From: Fimbriimonadaceae bacterium
GTDB lineage: Bacteria; Armatimonadota; Fimbriimonadia; Fimbriimonadales; Fimbriimonadaceae
Assembly: GCA_019638795.1 (NCBI GenBank)
Contig: JAHBTB010000007.1
Location: 1 to 64,000 of the forward strand
Reading direction: 5' to 3'
Length of the DNA: 64,000 bases
Notes under the pieces: model-generated
Database searches by the model: none
What the model saw: only the letters and a program-made list of their open reading frames with translations
Told to the model about the DNA's origin: nothing
Shown here: positions 1-7,805 of the stretch, piece by piece
How positions within the stretch are numbered: the first letter of the stretch is position 1
Layout: each line of letters opens with the position of its first letter
Made by a program: the position numbers and the translations under genes

Positions 1-965
1 AGGACAACATGATCGAGTGGGAGGGTTACACCGACCCGCGCACGGGCCTGCGCTTCTATTCGCTGTACGGCGAGCACCGCAAGCCGACCCCGGCGATGCT
101 GGAGGGGGTGGACGTGTTGGTCTACGACGTGCAGGAGGTGGGGGCCCGTTACTACACGTTCATCTGGACTCTGGCGCTGTGTCTGGAGGCGTGCCGGGAG
201 GCGGGGGTGCCGGTGCTGGTGCTCGACCGGCCCAACCCGATCGACGGGGTGACGGTGGAGGGCCCGGGGGCCGACCCGGCCTACGCGAGCTTTGTCGGGC
301 TGTACCCGTTGCCGGTGCGGCACGGCATGACGGTGGGCGAGGTGGGCCGTCTGTTGGTGGAGCGGTACATCCCCGGGGCCGAGATCGACGTGGTGGAGAC
401 GGACGGGTGGGACAGGCGCGACCTTTTTCCCGCGACGGGGCTGCCTTGGGCGCTGCCGAGCCCGAACATGCCGACGCCCGACACCGCCCTGGTTTATCCG
501 GGGCAGTGCCTGCTGGAGGGCACGAAGCTGAGCGAGGGCCGGGGGACGACGCGGCCCTTTGAGATCTTTGGCGCGCCCTACATTGACGGCTGGCGGTTGG
601 CCGAGGAACTGAACGCCACCGGTCTGGGGGGCGTGGTGTTCCGGCCGGTGCAGTTCCAGCCGACCTTCCAGAAGCACAAGGGCGAGGTGTGCCAGGGGTG
701 TTTTATCCATGTGTCCGACCCGGGCACGTTCCAGCCGGTGCGGGCGACGGTGGCGTTGTTGCACACGGTGCGCCGGCTGTGGCCCGACGCCTTTGCCTGG
801 CAAGACCCGCCGTATGAGTACGAGCACACCTTGATGCCGGTGGACATCTTGTGGGGTGGGCCGTGGCTGCGCGAGGGGGTGGACGCGGGGACGCCGTTGG
901 CGACGCTTTTTGAGCGGATGGACGACTCTTTGGCGGACTGGGCGGGGCCGAAGGCCCCCTGTTAA
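1..965 (+). CDS. DUF1343 / NamZ-type exo-beta-N-acetylmuramidase, 5' end missing
   Basis: The reading frame is open to the left edge, so the N-terminal part (roughly 80-100 residues in this family) lies outside the window; the ATG at 9 is internal. Hallmarks of DUF1343/NamZ are visible: SLYGEHRKPTPAML, VLVYDVQEVGARYYTFIWT, VLDRPNPIDG, PLPVRHGMTVGE, LPSPNMPTPDTALVYPG and LEGTKLSEGRGTTRPFE. Characterised NamZ proteins remove N-acetylmuramic acid from the non-reducing end of peptidoglycan fragments, so a role in cell-wall recycling or scavenging is expected. It ends 75 bases before the next start and is read in the same direction, but a separate promoter follows it. The family is clear; activity is inferred. 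Confidence 0.9.
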   Translation, partial: DNMIEWEGYTDPRTGLRFYSLYGEHRKPTPAMLEGVDVLVYDVQEVGARYYTFIWTLALCLEACREAGVPVLVLDRPNPIDGVTVEGPGADPAYASFVGLYPLPVRHGMTVGEVGRLLVERYIPGAEIDVVETDGWDRRDLFPATGLPWALPSPNMPTPDTALVYPGQCLLEGTKLSEGRGTTRPFEIFGAPYIDGWRLAEELNATGLGGVVFRPVQFQPTFQKHKGEVCQGCFIHVSDPGTFQPVRATVALLHTVRRLWPDAFAWQDPPYEYEHTLMPVDILWGGPWLREGVDAGTPLATLFERMDDSLADWAGPKAPC

Positions 966-967
966 CC

Positions 968-998
968 TTGCGTTAACCTGGGGCGGACGAAATATACT
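968..998 (+). promoter_or_regulatory. Promoter of the first pseudopilin gene
   Basis: TTGCGT (968-973) and TATACT (993-998) are separated by 19 bases, ahead of a leader of about 40 bases that carries a GGAG Shine-Dalgarno seven bases before the ATG at 1041. Spacing is slightly long, so the -35 call is tentative; the -10 is good. Confidence 0.45.
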
Positions 999-1040
999 TC
1001 GCCAGTCCCGTGTTTGCACTCTGTTAGTCGGAGCCATTTT

Positions 1041-2027
1041 ATGAAGAAAGCGTTCACCCTCATTGAACTCCTCGTGGTCATCGCGATCATCGCGATCTTG
1101 GCCGCCATCCTGTTCCCGGTCTTCGCGCAGGCGAAGGTCGCCGCCAAGAAGACGTCCGGCATCTCGAACGTGAAGCAGCTGGCCGTCGGCGTCCAGATCT
1201 ACATGGGCGACTACGACGACATGTTCCCGCGGAACGACGACTGCATCGACAAGTCGTCTCTCAACGGGGAACTGAACTCCAACCCGTTCCCGCCGAACGG
1301 CATCGGCGTGGGGTGCACGACGAGCCGGTACTACTACCGCGCGAACCACTTCTCCTGGCAGAAGTGGATCATGCCTTACGTCAAGAACGTGTCCATTTTT
1401 GAGAACCCGATGCGGGTGAAGGACCCCACCCAGTGGGCGAACAACGGCCAACTGGTCTACGGCTGGGTGCTGAACGGCGGCATCACGGGTTCGCTGGACA
1501 CCTATAACCGTTCGGCGACGTTCAACCGTCAGTTCCGCAACCCGTTCCGGGGCGGTTCGCAGACCGGCCTGCCGAGCGTGGCCGACGTCGCGCTGATCCT
1601 GGAACTTCCGCTGGAGCCGACCGCCTTCTTGGCCGGTGCGTCGGTGGACTCGGAAGGGGTGGCCCCGGCGGTGAAGGTGTATCCGATGGCGATCAAGGAG
1701 TTTTGGCGCTACCGGCTGATGAAGGGCAGTCTGGCCGACTGCATCGCCCGCACCAACGGCACCCAGGTCGACACGGCCAAGGCTCCGTCGGGCGGCATCT
1801 CGATCGGCTTTGCCGACGGCCACGCCAAGTTCCTGACGGCGGGCGACTTCTTGGGTAAGACGCCGAGTAAGTCGGAGTACCTGGGCGTGGACGCGAGCAG
1901 CCCCACGGCGGGTTGGACGTACCCGACCAATGCGGAGTGCGCCCTGGGGACGACCTCGACCGGCAACTTCGGCATCACCGCGCCGAACATCAACATCAAC
2001 TACCCGATGTGGGCCCTCGGCGAATGA
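1041..2027 (+). CDS. Pseudopilin with prepilin-type cleavage/methylation N-terminus
   Basis: The protein begins [11 protein letters not shown], a short basic leader followed by the prepilin peptidase site and the Glu+5 of mature type IV/type II pseudopilins, then the hydrophobic helix ending [13 protein letters not shown] globular domain follows, and near the C-terminus is GFADGHAK, the tail motif of the H-X9-DG pseudopilin group of Planctomycetes and Armatimonadota (the His itself is not conserved here). At 328 residues it fits that group. The ATG at 1041 is chosen over an upstream in-frame TTG at 1014 because it has a GGAG ribosome site and gives the normal leader. It is one of six such genes in the window and is coupled by ATGA to a lipoprotein gene. 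Role: surface or secretion-associated fibre subunit, specifics unknown. Confidence 0.9.
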   Translation: MKKAFTLIELLVVIAIIAILAAILFPVFAQAKVAAKKTSGISNVKQLAVGVQIYMGDYDDMFPRNDDCIDKSSLNGELNSNPFPPNGIGVGCTTSRYYYRANHFSWQKWIMPYVKNVSIFENPMRVKDPTQWANNGQLVYGWVLNGGITGSLDTYNRSATFNRQFRNPFRGGSQTGLPSVADVALILELPLEPTAFLAGASVDSEGVAPAVKVYPMAIKEFWRYRLMKGSLADCIARTNGTQVDTAKAPSGGISIGFADGHAKFLTAGDFLGKTPSKSEYLGVDASSPTAGWTYPTNAECALGTTSTGNFGITAPNININYPMWALGE

Positions 2028-2278
2028 AGGCGTGGGCTCTGGCATCCGTGGCGGTCGTGGCTTTGGTCGGCTGTCAGCCGACCGAGGTCACCCCTGACCA
2101 AGCCAAGGCGATCGCGGCCGAGTCGACTCCGGCCAAGTTCGACGAGGAAATGAAAAGGCAGGGCAAGGGCGCCGAACTGGAAGAGGCGAAGAAGAGGGAA
2201 GCGGAGTACCTCAATGCGGGACGCCAAGGCAGTGGCGGCAAGTCCGACACGCCCAACGACCCCAACGCCAACCCATGA
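2024..2278 (+). CDS. Small lipoprotein coupled to the pseudopilin
   Basis: 84 residues starting [17 protein letters not shown]: a basic N-terminus, hydrophobic helix and lipobox LVGC with the lipidated Cys at residue 17. The mature part is a short charged helix ([20 protein letters not shown]) and an Asp/Asn/Pro-rich tail. Its ATG overlaps the stop of the preceding pseudopilin as ATGA, so translation is coupled. Equivalent small lipoproteins follow three other pseudopilins in this window. Function unknown; a membrane-anchored partner or assembly aid of the pilin is an inference from position only. Confidence 0.85.
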   Translation: MKAWALASVAVVALVGCQPTEVTPDQAKAIAAESTPAKFDEEMKRQGKGAELEEAKKREAEYLNAGRQGSGGKSDTPNDPNANP

Positions 2279-2294
2279 GCGAGCATCGGGACGG

Positions 2295-2318
2295 GGGGCG
2301 CTTGGGCGCCCCTTGTCT
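2295..2318 (+). terminator. Intrinsic terminator after the pilin-lipoprotein pair
   Basis: Stem GGGGCGC (2295-2301), loop TTGG, stem GCGCCCC (2306-2312), followed by TTGTCTCG. Compact G+C hairpin 17 bases beyond the lipoprotein stop codon. Confidence 0.7.
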
Positions 2319-2350
2319 CGAATCAGGGCGTGATCCGGGCCCCTAGGCTT

Positions 2351-2356
2351 TATACT
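2351..2356 (+). promoter_or_regulatory. -10 box directly ahead of darA
   Basis: TATACT ends eight bases before the darA ATG and there is no Shine-Dalgarno between them, so a start site at normal distance would give an essentially leaderless mRNA. No good -35 is visible. Confidence 0.5.
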
Positions 2357-2364
2357 GGAGTCTC

Positions 2365-2694
2365 ATGAAGCTTGTCGTGTGCGTCATCCACTGCCGAGAC
2401 AAGGGCCGGCTGACGGACGAACTCGTCAAACAGGGGTTCAAGTTCACCGTGATCGGGTCCAGCGGCGGCTTTTTGCGCGAGGGCAACGCGACGCTTCTGA
2501 TCGGCACCGAGGACAGCGAGGTGCCCCGGCTCAAGTCGGTGATCCAGGCCAACTGCCAGTCCCGCGAGCAGCTGGTCAACGTGATGCCGTTTGAGAGTGC
2601 GCCCCCGGGCGCCTTCATCCCGAGCCCGGTCAACGTGCCGGTGGGAGGGGCGGTCGTCTTTGTCATCGACGTCCATGAGTTCGTCCGTTTCTGA
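2365..2694 (+). CDS. darA: Cyclic di-AMP receptor DarA (PstA, PII-like)
   Basis: 109 residues, the family's usual length. It matches the DarA/PstA/YaaQ family: start MKLVVCVIHCRDKGRLTDEL, then GFKFTVIGSSGGFLREGNAT and LLIGTEDSEV, and NCQSREQ. DarA trimers have a PII-like fold and bind c-di-AMP between subunits; downstream targets are poorly known. The next gene is the DNA polymerase III delta-prime subunit, overlapping by 20 bases, as in Firmicutes where yaaQ lies near holB. Presence of the receptor implies a c-di-AMP cyclase elsewhere in the genome. Confidence 0.92.
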   Translation: MKLVVCVIHCRDKGRLTDELVKQGFKFTVIGSSGGFLREGNATLLIGTEDSEVPRLKSVIQANCQSREQLVNVMPFESAPPGAFIPSPVNVPVGGAVVFVIDVHEFVRF

Positions 2695-3613
2695 GCCGGT
2701 GGCGGGGGCGGCGGCACGGGTCGCGGCCAGACTTGCCGCCGCTCCGCCAGGGCCGCAGGTGGTGCTCTTCTACGGCGAGGCAGGCGGCACGGCCCCTCGA
2801 CTGGCCGCGGAGTTGGCCGCGGCTTGGCTGTGCCCGAACAGCGACGCCTTGGGCGGTTGCGGAGACTGTGCGGTCTGCCGGGCATTCGCGGCCGGGCGCG
2901 CGGTGGACTTCCAGCACATCGTCCCCTATGGCGCGGGCCGGTTCATCCGGCTGGGGGCGGTCCACTACGTCCCCAACGAGCCCGACCCCAAGTTCACCGG
3001 CATACCGACCATCGACTTCTTCCGTACCCGGCCTCTGATCGCCCCGACGAAGGTCGTTTGGTTCGACCCGGCCGACCGGTTCAACCTTGACTCGGGGAAC
3101 GCGTTGCTGAAGTCGCTGGAGGAACTGCCCGCCTACGCCCGTGTCGTGATGACGACGGACGACCTGGGTCGGGTCATGCCGACGGTCCGGTCACGGTGCC
3201 TGTGCGTCGCCTGTGAACTCCCGGCCGACCTTGAGGCCGTGGCCGGGCCGCTGAGTGACGCGGAGCGGGCCTTTGCCCGGACGCGAGGCGACCTGGAACG
3301 GGTCCGCAAGTCTCCCGCCGCCTATGATGCGCTCCACGACCTGTTCCTCCGGACCCTTCAGAGTCCGGTGGGGGCCGCCCCTGCCCTGGCGGAGGAGGCC
3401 CGCGACATCGCGGCCAAACTGGCCGAAGGGTCGGGCGACGGCATCAGGCCTGCCCAACTGGTGGTGCTGGAGCTCTTGGCCACTTGGTGGGCGCGGCATA
3501 GGCCGGAGGACCCCGGTAAGACCGCGGCGGTCATCGAGGCCCACCGCCTCGTCGGCGGCAACATCAACGCCGGCGCGGTCTTCGACATGGTTTTTGCCCA
3601 ACTTCTGGTTTAA
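2675..3613 (+). CDS. holB: DNA polymerase III delta-prime subunit (clamp loader)
   Basis: 312 residues. The start is taken at ATG 2675 (MSSSVSEPVAGAAARV), overlapping darA by 20 bases. Features of delta-prime: an N-terminal AAA+ fold whose P-loop is degenerate (FYGEAGGTAPR, lacking GKT), a zinc-finger set of cysteines (CPNSDALGGCGDCAVC, about residues 51-66), a Walker-B-region equivalent around the NALLKSLEELP segment, and the SRC motif (VRSRCLC) that acts as arginine finger toward the neighbouring subunit. It belongs to the clamp-loader complex that opens the beta clamp during replication. Pairing with darA supports the call. Confidence 0.85.
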   Translation: MSSSVSEPVAGAAARVAARLAAAPPGPQVVLFYGEAGGTAPRLAAELAAAWLCPNSDALGGCGDCAVCRAFAAGRAVDFQHIVPYGAGRFIRLGAVHYVPNEPDPKFTGIPTIDFFRTRPLIAPTKVVWFDPADRFNLDSGNALLKSLEELPAYARVVMTTDDLGRVMPTVRSRCLCVACELPADLEAVAGPLSDAERAFARTRGDLERVRKSPAAYDALHDLFLRTLQSPVGAAPALAEEARDIAAKLAEGSGDGIRPAQLVVLELLATWWARHRPEDPGKTAAVIEAHRLVGGNINAGAVFDMVFAQLLV

Positions 3614-3616
3614 TGT

Positions 3617-3646
3617 GGGAACGAGCGGCACGCCTGGTGCCGTAAT
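3617..3646 (+). promoter_or_regulatory. Candidate ECF-type promoter of the sigma factor operon
   Basis: GGGAACGAGCG at 3617-3627 resembles the GGAAC -35 element of group-IV sigma promoters, with a possible -10 CGTAAT at 3641-3646. Nearly the same 11-mer (GGGAACGGGCG) recurs at 5658, ahead of htrA, suggesting autoregulation. The -10 is not conserved between the two sites. Confidence 0.35.
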
Positions 3647-3665
3647 GGGTCACAAGAGGATTCTT

Positions 3666-4250
3666 ATGATTGCTTCGTGGGTGAGAACGTTTGTGCAGGG
3701 AAGGGAGGACCGTCGCCCTCTGTTTGAACGACTCATGACCGAATCTTATCGGCAGGCGTACAACATGGCGTTGCGCCTGTGCGGGAGCTCCACGGAAGCC
3801 GAAGACCTCGTCCAAGAAACTTACGTACGTGCCTACCGGTTCTTCTACCGCTATGACGAGGGCCTGCCGTTCGTCAGTTGGCTGTACCGGATCATGGTGA
3901 ACATCCACATTGACGACGTCCGCCGCCGGCAACGCCTGCGGACGGTGAGCCTGGACCAAGGCTCCAATGTCGGTTCGGCCTGGGAGATCAGCGACAACAC
4001 GTCGCTGGCGGACGCCTCTCTGATGGAGACCACGCTCGAAGAACCGCTTCAACTGGGTCTCAAGTCGATGAACCCCGAGTTCCGCACCGCGGTCGTCCTA
4101 GCCGACGTCGAAGGCATGTCCTACGAAGAGATCGCCGAGATCATGGACACGTCGGTCGGCACCGTGCGTTCACGGATCCACCGGGGCCGCCGACAATTGA
4201 AGGAGTACCTGGAACGGCTCTATCCCGGCCAGTACGAGGTGACGGCATGA
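3666..4250 (+). CDS. ECF (group IV) RNA polymerase sigma factor, RpoE/SigW-like
   Basis: 194 residues from ATG 3666, which has AAGAGGA five bases upstream; an in-frame ATG at 3645 lacks such a site. Region 2 is seen in YNMALRLCGSSTEAEDLVQETYVRAYRFF and the WLYRIMVNIHIDDVRRR segment; region 4 in PEFRTAVVLADVEGMSYEEIAEIM and GTVRSRIHRGRRQLKEYL. It directs RNA polymerase to stress promoters. It is followed, with ATGA overlap, by a zinc anti-sigma factor, then an RseB-like protein and an HtrA protease. This is the gene order of the Pseudomonas AlgU/MucABD envelope-stress system, so the same role is inferred. Confidence 0.92.
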   Translation: MIASWVRTFVQGREDRRPLFERLMTESYRQAYNMALRLCGSSTEAEDLVQETYVRAYRFFYRYDEGLPFVSWLYRIMVNIHIDDVRRRQRLRTVSLDQGSNVGSAWEISDNTSLADASLMETTLEEPLQLGLKSMNPEFRTAVVLADVEGMSYEEIAEIMDTSVGTVRSRIHRGRRQLKEYLERLYPGQYEVTA

Positions 4251-4693
4251 ACTGCACCCGCGTGCGCTCCCTCCTGTCCGCTTTTCTCGACCGCGAACTC
4301 GGCGGCGACCAAATGATCGAGGTGCAGCAGCACCTGCGCTCGTGCACCCCGTGCTCGGACGAACTTGAGTCGCTCCGACGGATCAAGCAGGCGTTGTCCG
4401 CCTCGCCGGTCGTCGAGCCGAGCGAAGACCTTGTCCGCCGGACCCACGCCGCCGTGTTCTCCACGCGCCAGAAACGGGCGGCCAAGAGCCCGGTCCCCGG
4501 CCTGGTCGCGATGGCGTCGGCCCTCGTCGCCGCGTTCCTCGCTGTCTCCGCCGCTCAGAACACGCCTCACAGCACTGCCGCGGCGCCCGAAATCCGGGCC
4601 GCCGAAGCCAGGGTCAGTCCGATGGTCGTGTCTGGCTCTGACCCGTTCGGAGGCTATGCGCCGACTATCCCGGCGTCTGTCCGTCGCGATTAG
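4247..4693 (+). CDS. Membrane anti-sigma factor with zinc-binding ZAS domain
   Basis: 148 residues. The N-terminus has the zf-HC2 pattern: Cys3, then HLRSCTPC (His28, Cys32, Cys35). A single transmembrane helix follows at about residues 84-103 (PGLVAMASALVAAFLAVSAA), with a short external tail. The ZAS domain would bind the upstream sigma factor in the cytoplasm and the tail would sense or be cleaved outside. Its start overlaps the sigma stop (ATGA) and its end overlaps the next gene by 38 bases. Equivalent of RseA/MucA in position and topology. Confidence 0.88.
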   Translation: MNCTRVRSLLSAFLDRELGGDQMIEVQQHLRSCTPCSDELESLRRIKQALSASPVVEPSEDLVRRTHAAVFSTRQKRAAKSPVPGLVAMASALVAAFLAVSAAQNTPHSTAAAPEIRAAEARVSPMVVSGSDPFGGYAPTIPASVRRD

Positions 4694-5648
4694 CTCGGCA
4701 TTGGCCGTCTCCCTGATGTCGGCCGTGCCCCGTCCGGCTGAAGGGAAGCAGCCATGGACCGATGACAAGGCGACCGAGATCCTCCGCCGGTTCTACGAAG
4801 TCCCGTTCGGGGCAAACGTCGTCACCATCCAACGACGGCGGAGCCCGGTGAACCGGTCGACGTTCCTCGCCCACGTCGAGTCCAGCATGGGGGTCGGTGC
4901 CAAGATCACGATCCTCGAACCGATCAGTGTCCAGGGCATGCAGTACATCGACAACGGGGACGTCTTGCGCTCCTACCTGCCCGACCTGAACACGGTCTAC
5001 ACCCAGCCCTCGCCGCAAAGGCTGAGGATGGGCCAGGAGGAACGGATGGCCGCGATCAAGGCCAACTACCGGGTCCGCCTGCTCGACCCGACCGAGGTGG
5101 CCCGGCGCCGGGCCGACGTCGTGGAGTTGCGGCCGCGGAACCCCCGGATGCCCGTGCGGCGGATGACGATCGACGCGAAGGAGGCGTTCCTCCTGCGGTC
5201 GGAGGTCATCGACGAGGACACGGTCAAATGGGTCGACACGATCAAGGTGACCTTCTACAGCGACCGGTTGCCGCCGTTCAGCTTCCACGAGCCCCGCGAC
5301 GTCGTCCGGCGCGAGTCGTTTGTCAAAATCGTCAAAGACGGCAAATTCGCCATGGCCCTCCTCGGATTCGAACCGAGACTTCCCAAGAGGTTGCCGTTCG
5401 GGCTCAAAGTCGTGGCCCAGCAGGTCAGCGGGTCGGAGAGCAACCCGGTCTTCTCGGTGGTGCTGTCCGACGGAGTGGCCACCGTGACGGTTTCTCAATG
5501 GAACACGAGAAAGTCCAAGGAGGACGGCAATGAACGGCCGATGGCGGTCGACGCCTATGGGATCGGGTTCACGGCCTACGGCGACACTCCGGACGACGTC
5601 CTCCAAGAGGTCGCGCGAACCTTTGGCGACCAGTTTTCGGGCCAATGA
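4656..5648 (+). CDS. RseB/MucB-like exported sigma-E regulator
   Basis: 330 residues from ATG 4656, which has GGAG just upstream and gives a basic signal peptide (MRRLSRRLSVAISSALAVSL, cleavage near AEG). The frame is open much further upstream, but that part lies inside the anti-sigma gene in another frame. The mature protein looks like the LolA/RseB half-barrel family: VVTIQRRRSP, a lipid-sorting-type beta-rich core, then KVTFYSDRLPPFSF and a C-terminal GFTAYGDTPDDVLQEVARTFGDQF. In RseB/MucB this protein shields the anti-sigma factor from proteolysis. Assignment rests on context plus a weak family resemblance. Confidence 0.7.
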   Translation: MRRLSRRLSVAISSALAVSLMSAVPRPAEGKQPWTDDKATEILRRFYEVPFGANVVTIQRRRSPVNRSTFLAHVESSMGVGAKITILEPISVQGMQYIDNGDVLRSYLPDLNTVYTQPSPQRLRMGQEERMAAIKANYRVRLLDPTEVARRRADVVELRPRNPRMPVRRMTIDAKEAFLLRSEVIDEDTVKWVDTIKVTFYSDRLPPFSFHEPRDVVRRESFVKIVKDGKFAMALLGFEPRLPKRLPFGLKVVAQQVSGSESNPVFSVVLSDGVATVTVSQWNTRKSKEDGNERPMAVDAYGIGFTAYGDTPDDVLQEVARTFGDQFSGQ

Positions 5649-5657
5649 CCTGGGCCT

Positions 5658-5717
5658 GGGAACGGGCGTCAGGGCGAATCCGGTTGGAAATGATTGCGGA
5701 AGCGGGTGTTCACCCGC
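5658..5717 (+). promoter_or_regulatory. Candidate htrA control region
   Basis: GGGAACGGGCG (5658-5668) matches the element ahead of the sigma gene. A 7-bp inverted repeat GCGGGTG/CACCCGC with a two-base centre follows at 5702-5717, then a Shine-Dalgarno (AAGGAAGAG) before the ATG at 5747. The repeat could be an operator or a small RNA hairpin. Confidence 0.35.
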
Positions 5718-5746
5718 ATGAGTCCAGATAAAGGAAGAGACGAAAG

Positions 5747-7282
5747 ATGAGCGCGTGGAAGAAAACCTTGGGAATGCCGGCGACCTGGATCGCCGCCGGC
5801 GCCTTGATCATCGGCGGCGTCGCCGTCGCCAACAACATCAAGAACACATCGTTGCCGATGTCCCATGGCCCCGTCTTGGCCGTCCAGCCGGCCGGGTTGC
5901 CCAGTTCTGAGGGCGCCAGCGCCCTCCACCAGATCGACCAAGCCCTCAGCGACGTGGCCGACCAGGCGGCGAAGGGCGTGGTGTTCGTGCGGGTCAGCGA
6001 CGGTCGCGGCGCCAGCGAAGGGTCGGGGTTTGTCTATCGCGCCGACGGGTGGATCGTCACCAACGACCATGTGGTCGGCCCGAGCGACGAGGCGACCATC
6101 ACCCTCCATGACGGTCGCGAGTTCAAGGGCAAGGTCATCCATGCGAACGACCCCCAACTCGACCTCGCCGTCGTCAAGATCGACGCTAAAGACCTGACCC
6201 CGCTGGTCATCGCCGACAGCCGGCTCGTCCGGCCGGGCCAGTTTGCCATCGCGGTCGGTTCTCCATTCGGCTTGAACGACACCGTGACCATTGGACACAT
6301 CAGTGGCCTTGACCGAGGAGGCGGTGTCACCGACCCGCGCTTCGGCCGCCGTGGCTATGTCGGCATGATTCAGACCGACGCGGCGATCAATCCGGGCAAC
6401 AGTGGAGGGCCCCTCCTGAACATCGACGGCCAAGTCGTCGGCGTCAACACCACGATCTTCACCCAGCCGGGCTCGACCATGTTCGGTGGCACGGGCGGCA
6501 GCATTGGGATCGGCTTCGCGATCAGCAGCGACGTCGTCCAGGTCGTCGCCGACGAGCTGATCGCCAACGGCAAGTACACCCGCGGCTTCTTTGGCGCGAT
6601 CCCCATGGACGTCAAGCCCTACAAGTTGAAGGAGATGGGCCTGGAAGGCGGAGCGGTCTTGCAGTCGGTGAGCGCGGGCGGGCCGGCCGAGAAGGCGGGT
6701 CTGCGCGAAGACGACGTCATCACCGAACTCGACGGCCGCAAGATGATGAACAACTTGGACGTCCGCACCGAGCTGTACAAGAAGTCACCGGGCGATTCGG
6801 TGACGGTGAAGTACCGCCGAGGATCGGAGACCAAGTCGGCTGAGATCAAGCTCGCCGGCGTCCCCACCGGCCCGGCCGCCCAGGTGCAGACCACACCAAG
6901 AAGTCTCCCCGACCCGTTCGCGGACGACGGCCCGGACTTCTTCTCGCCAAAGCAGGACGAGGCCCCGAGCGACCACAGCGGCTCGCCGAAGATCGGCGTC
7001 AGCGTCCAAGCCCTCGACGACGCGATGCGCAAGCAGTTCTCGGTTCCGGACAGCGGCAAGGGAGTCGTGGTCGTCTCGGTCGAGCCGCGGACATTCGCCT
7101 CGCGCATCGGGATGCGCGCCGGCGACGTGCTGCAGACCATCAACGGCAAGGCGGTCAATTCGATCGACGACATCCGGTCGGCGATGAAAGGCATGAAGTG
7201 GGGCGACAAGATCGCGATCGTGTACACCCGCTACACGAACCGCGTGTCCCAGACCTACTCGGTCGACATGCCCTTGCAGTAA
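5747..7282 (+). CDS. HtrA/DegQ-family periplasmic serine protease with two PDZ domains
   Basis: 511 residues, preceded by a good ribosome site. An uncleaved-type membrane anchor (about residues 13-29) is followed by a trypsin-like domain with the catalytic triad His108 (VTNDHVV), Asp139 (LDLAVVKID) and Ser219 (NPGNSGGP). PDZ1 covers about 280-370 and PDZ2 about 405-505, separated by a Pro/Asp-rich linker. HtrA proteases degrade or refold damaged envelope proteins. Position after sigma, anti-sigma and RseB-like genes parallels mucD. An intrinsic terminator closes the operon. Confidence 0.95.
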   Translation: MSAWKKTLGMPATWIAAGALIIGGVAVANNIKNTSLPMSHGPVLAVQPAGLPSSEGASALHQIDQALSDVADQAAKGVVFVRVSDGRGASEGSGFVYRADGWIVTNDHVVGPSDEATITLHDGREFKGKVIHANDPQLDLAVVKIDAKDLTPLVIADSRLVRPGQFAIAVGSPFGLNDTVTIGHISGLDRGGGVTDPRFGRRGYVGMIQTDAAINPGNSGGPLLNIDGQVVGVNTTIFTQPGSTMFGGTGGSIGIGFAISSDVVQVVADELIANGKYTRGFFGAIPMDVKPYKLKEMGLEGGAVLQSVSAGGPAEKAGLREDDVITELDGRKMMNNLDVRTELYKKSPGDSVTVKYRRGSETKSAEIKLAGVPTGPAAQVQTTPRSLPDPFADDGPDFFSPKQDEAPSDHSGSPKIGVSVQALDDAMRKQFSVPDSGKGVVVVSVEPRTFASRIGMRAGDVLQTINGKAVNSIDDIRSAMKGMKWGDKIAIVYTRYTNRVSQTYSVDMPLQ

Positions 7283-7303
7283 GCGCCCGGTGTGACCTGA
7301 GTG

Positions 7304-7340
7304 CCCCGGCCACCCTCGGTGGCCGGGGTCTTTTCCGTTT
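7304..7340 (+). terminator. Intrinsic terminator of the sigma-htrA operon
   Basis: Perfect 11-bp stem CCCCGGCCACC (7304-7314) / GGTGGCCGGGG (7318-7328), three-base loop, then TCTTTTCCGTTT. The T-rich tail is on the plus strand only, so it serves htrA; the convergent Fur gene ends inside it. Confidence 0.9.
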
Positions 7341-7788
7341 AGGGGCGGGGCAGACAGTCCGTGCAGGTGCCGAGAACTTCCACGCGTATGGACTCCACGA
7401 CGAACCCGGCGAGTCCCGACTGGGCCTCCAGTTCGTCAGAACTGGACTGGCTGACCGGGAGCTCCTCGACCCGGCCACATGACGTGCAGATCAGGTGCTC
7501 GCAACCGTGTTCGTGCTTTTCGTCGAGGCGACACGGCGAATAGGCGTCGACTGTGCCGATATGGTGGACCAGACCAAGGGTTTGGAGGGTGCTGAGGATG
7601 CGATAGACGCTCACGACATCGAGCTTTCCGCCCGCCGCAGCGACCTCGGCATGGATCCCGTTGGGGGTCAAGGGGCGTCCGGCCCGGGCAAGGGCCCGGA
7701 CGACGGCCTGTCGCGGCATCGTGATGCGGTGGCCTGCTTCTTTGAGCTTTGACAGGGCAAAAGCCTCGAAATCAGGACGCTCGGCCAT
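7339..7788 (-). CDS. Fur-family metalloregulator (Fur/Zur/PerR type)
   Basis: 149 residues. Winged-helix N-terminus (HRITMPRQAVVRALARAGRPLTP, then DVVSVYRILSTLQTLGLVHHI) and the family's metal signature HEHGCEHLICTSCGRVEE, with a second CxxC at the C-terminus (CTDC) that should form the structural Zn site. These proteins repress iron, zinc or peroxide genes with metal as corepressor. The metal cannot be decided from sequence; HLICTSCG is common in Zur-like members. The control region just upstream contains repeated ACCGGT elements. Confidence 0.9.
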   Translation of the reverse strand: MAERPDFEAFALSKLKEAGHRITMPRQAVVRALARAGRPLTPNGIHAEVAAAGGKLDVVSVYRILSTLQTLGLVHHIGTVDAYSPCRLDEKHEHGCEHLICTSCGRVEELPVSQSSSDELEAQSGLAGFVVESIRVEVLGTCTDCLPRP

Positions 7789-7805
7789 GCTTTGTCTACC
7801 AGGGT

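Noticed and set aside
3255-3665. Apparent N-terminal extension of the sigma factor into the holB gene
   Set aside because: The extension is another frame of holB; the sigma start at 3666 has a strong Shine-Dalgarno and gives the normal length.
4365-4655. Apparent extension of the RseB-like protein through the anti-sigma gene
   Set aside because: Out-of-frame read of the anti-sigma gene; the signal peptide begins at 4656.
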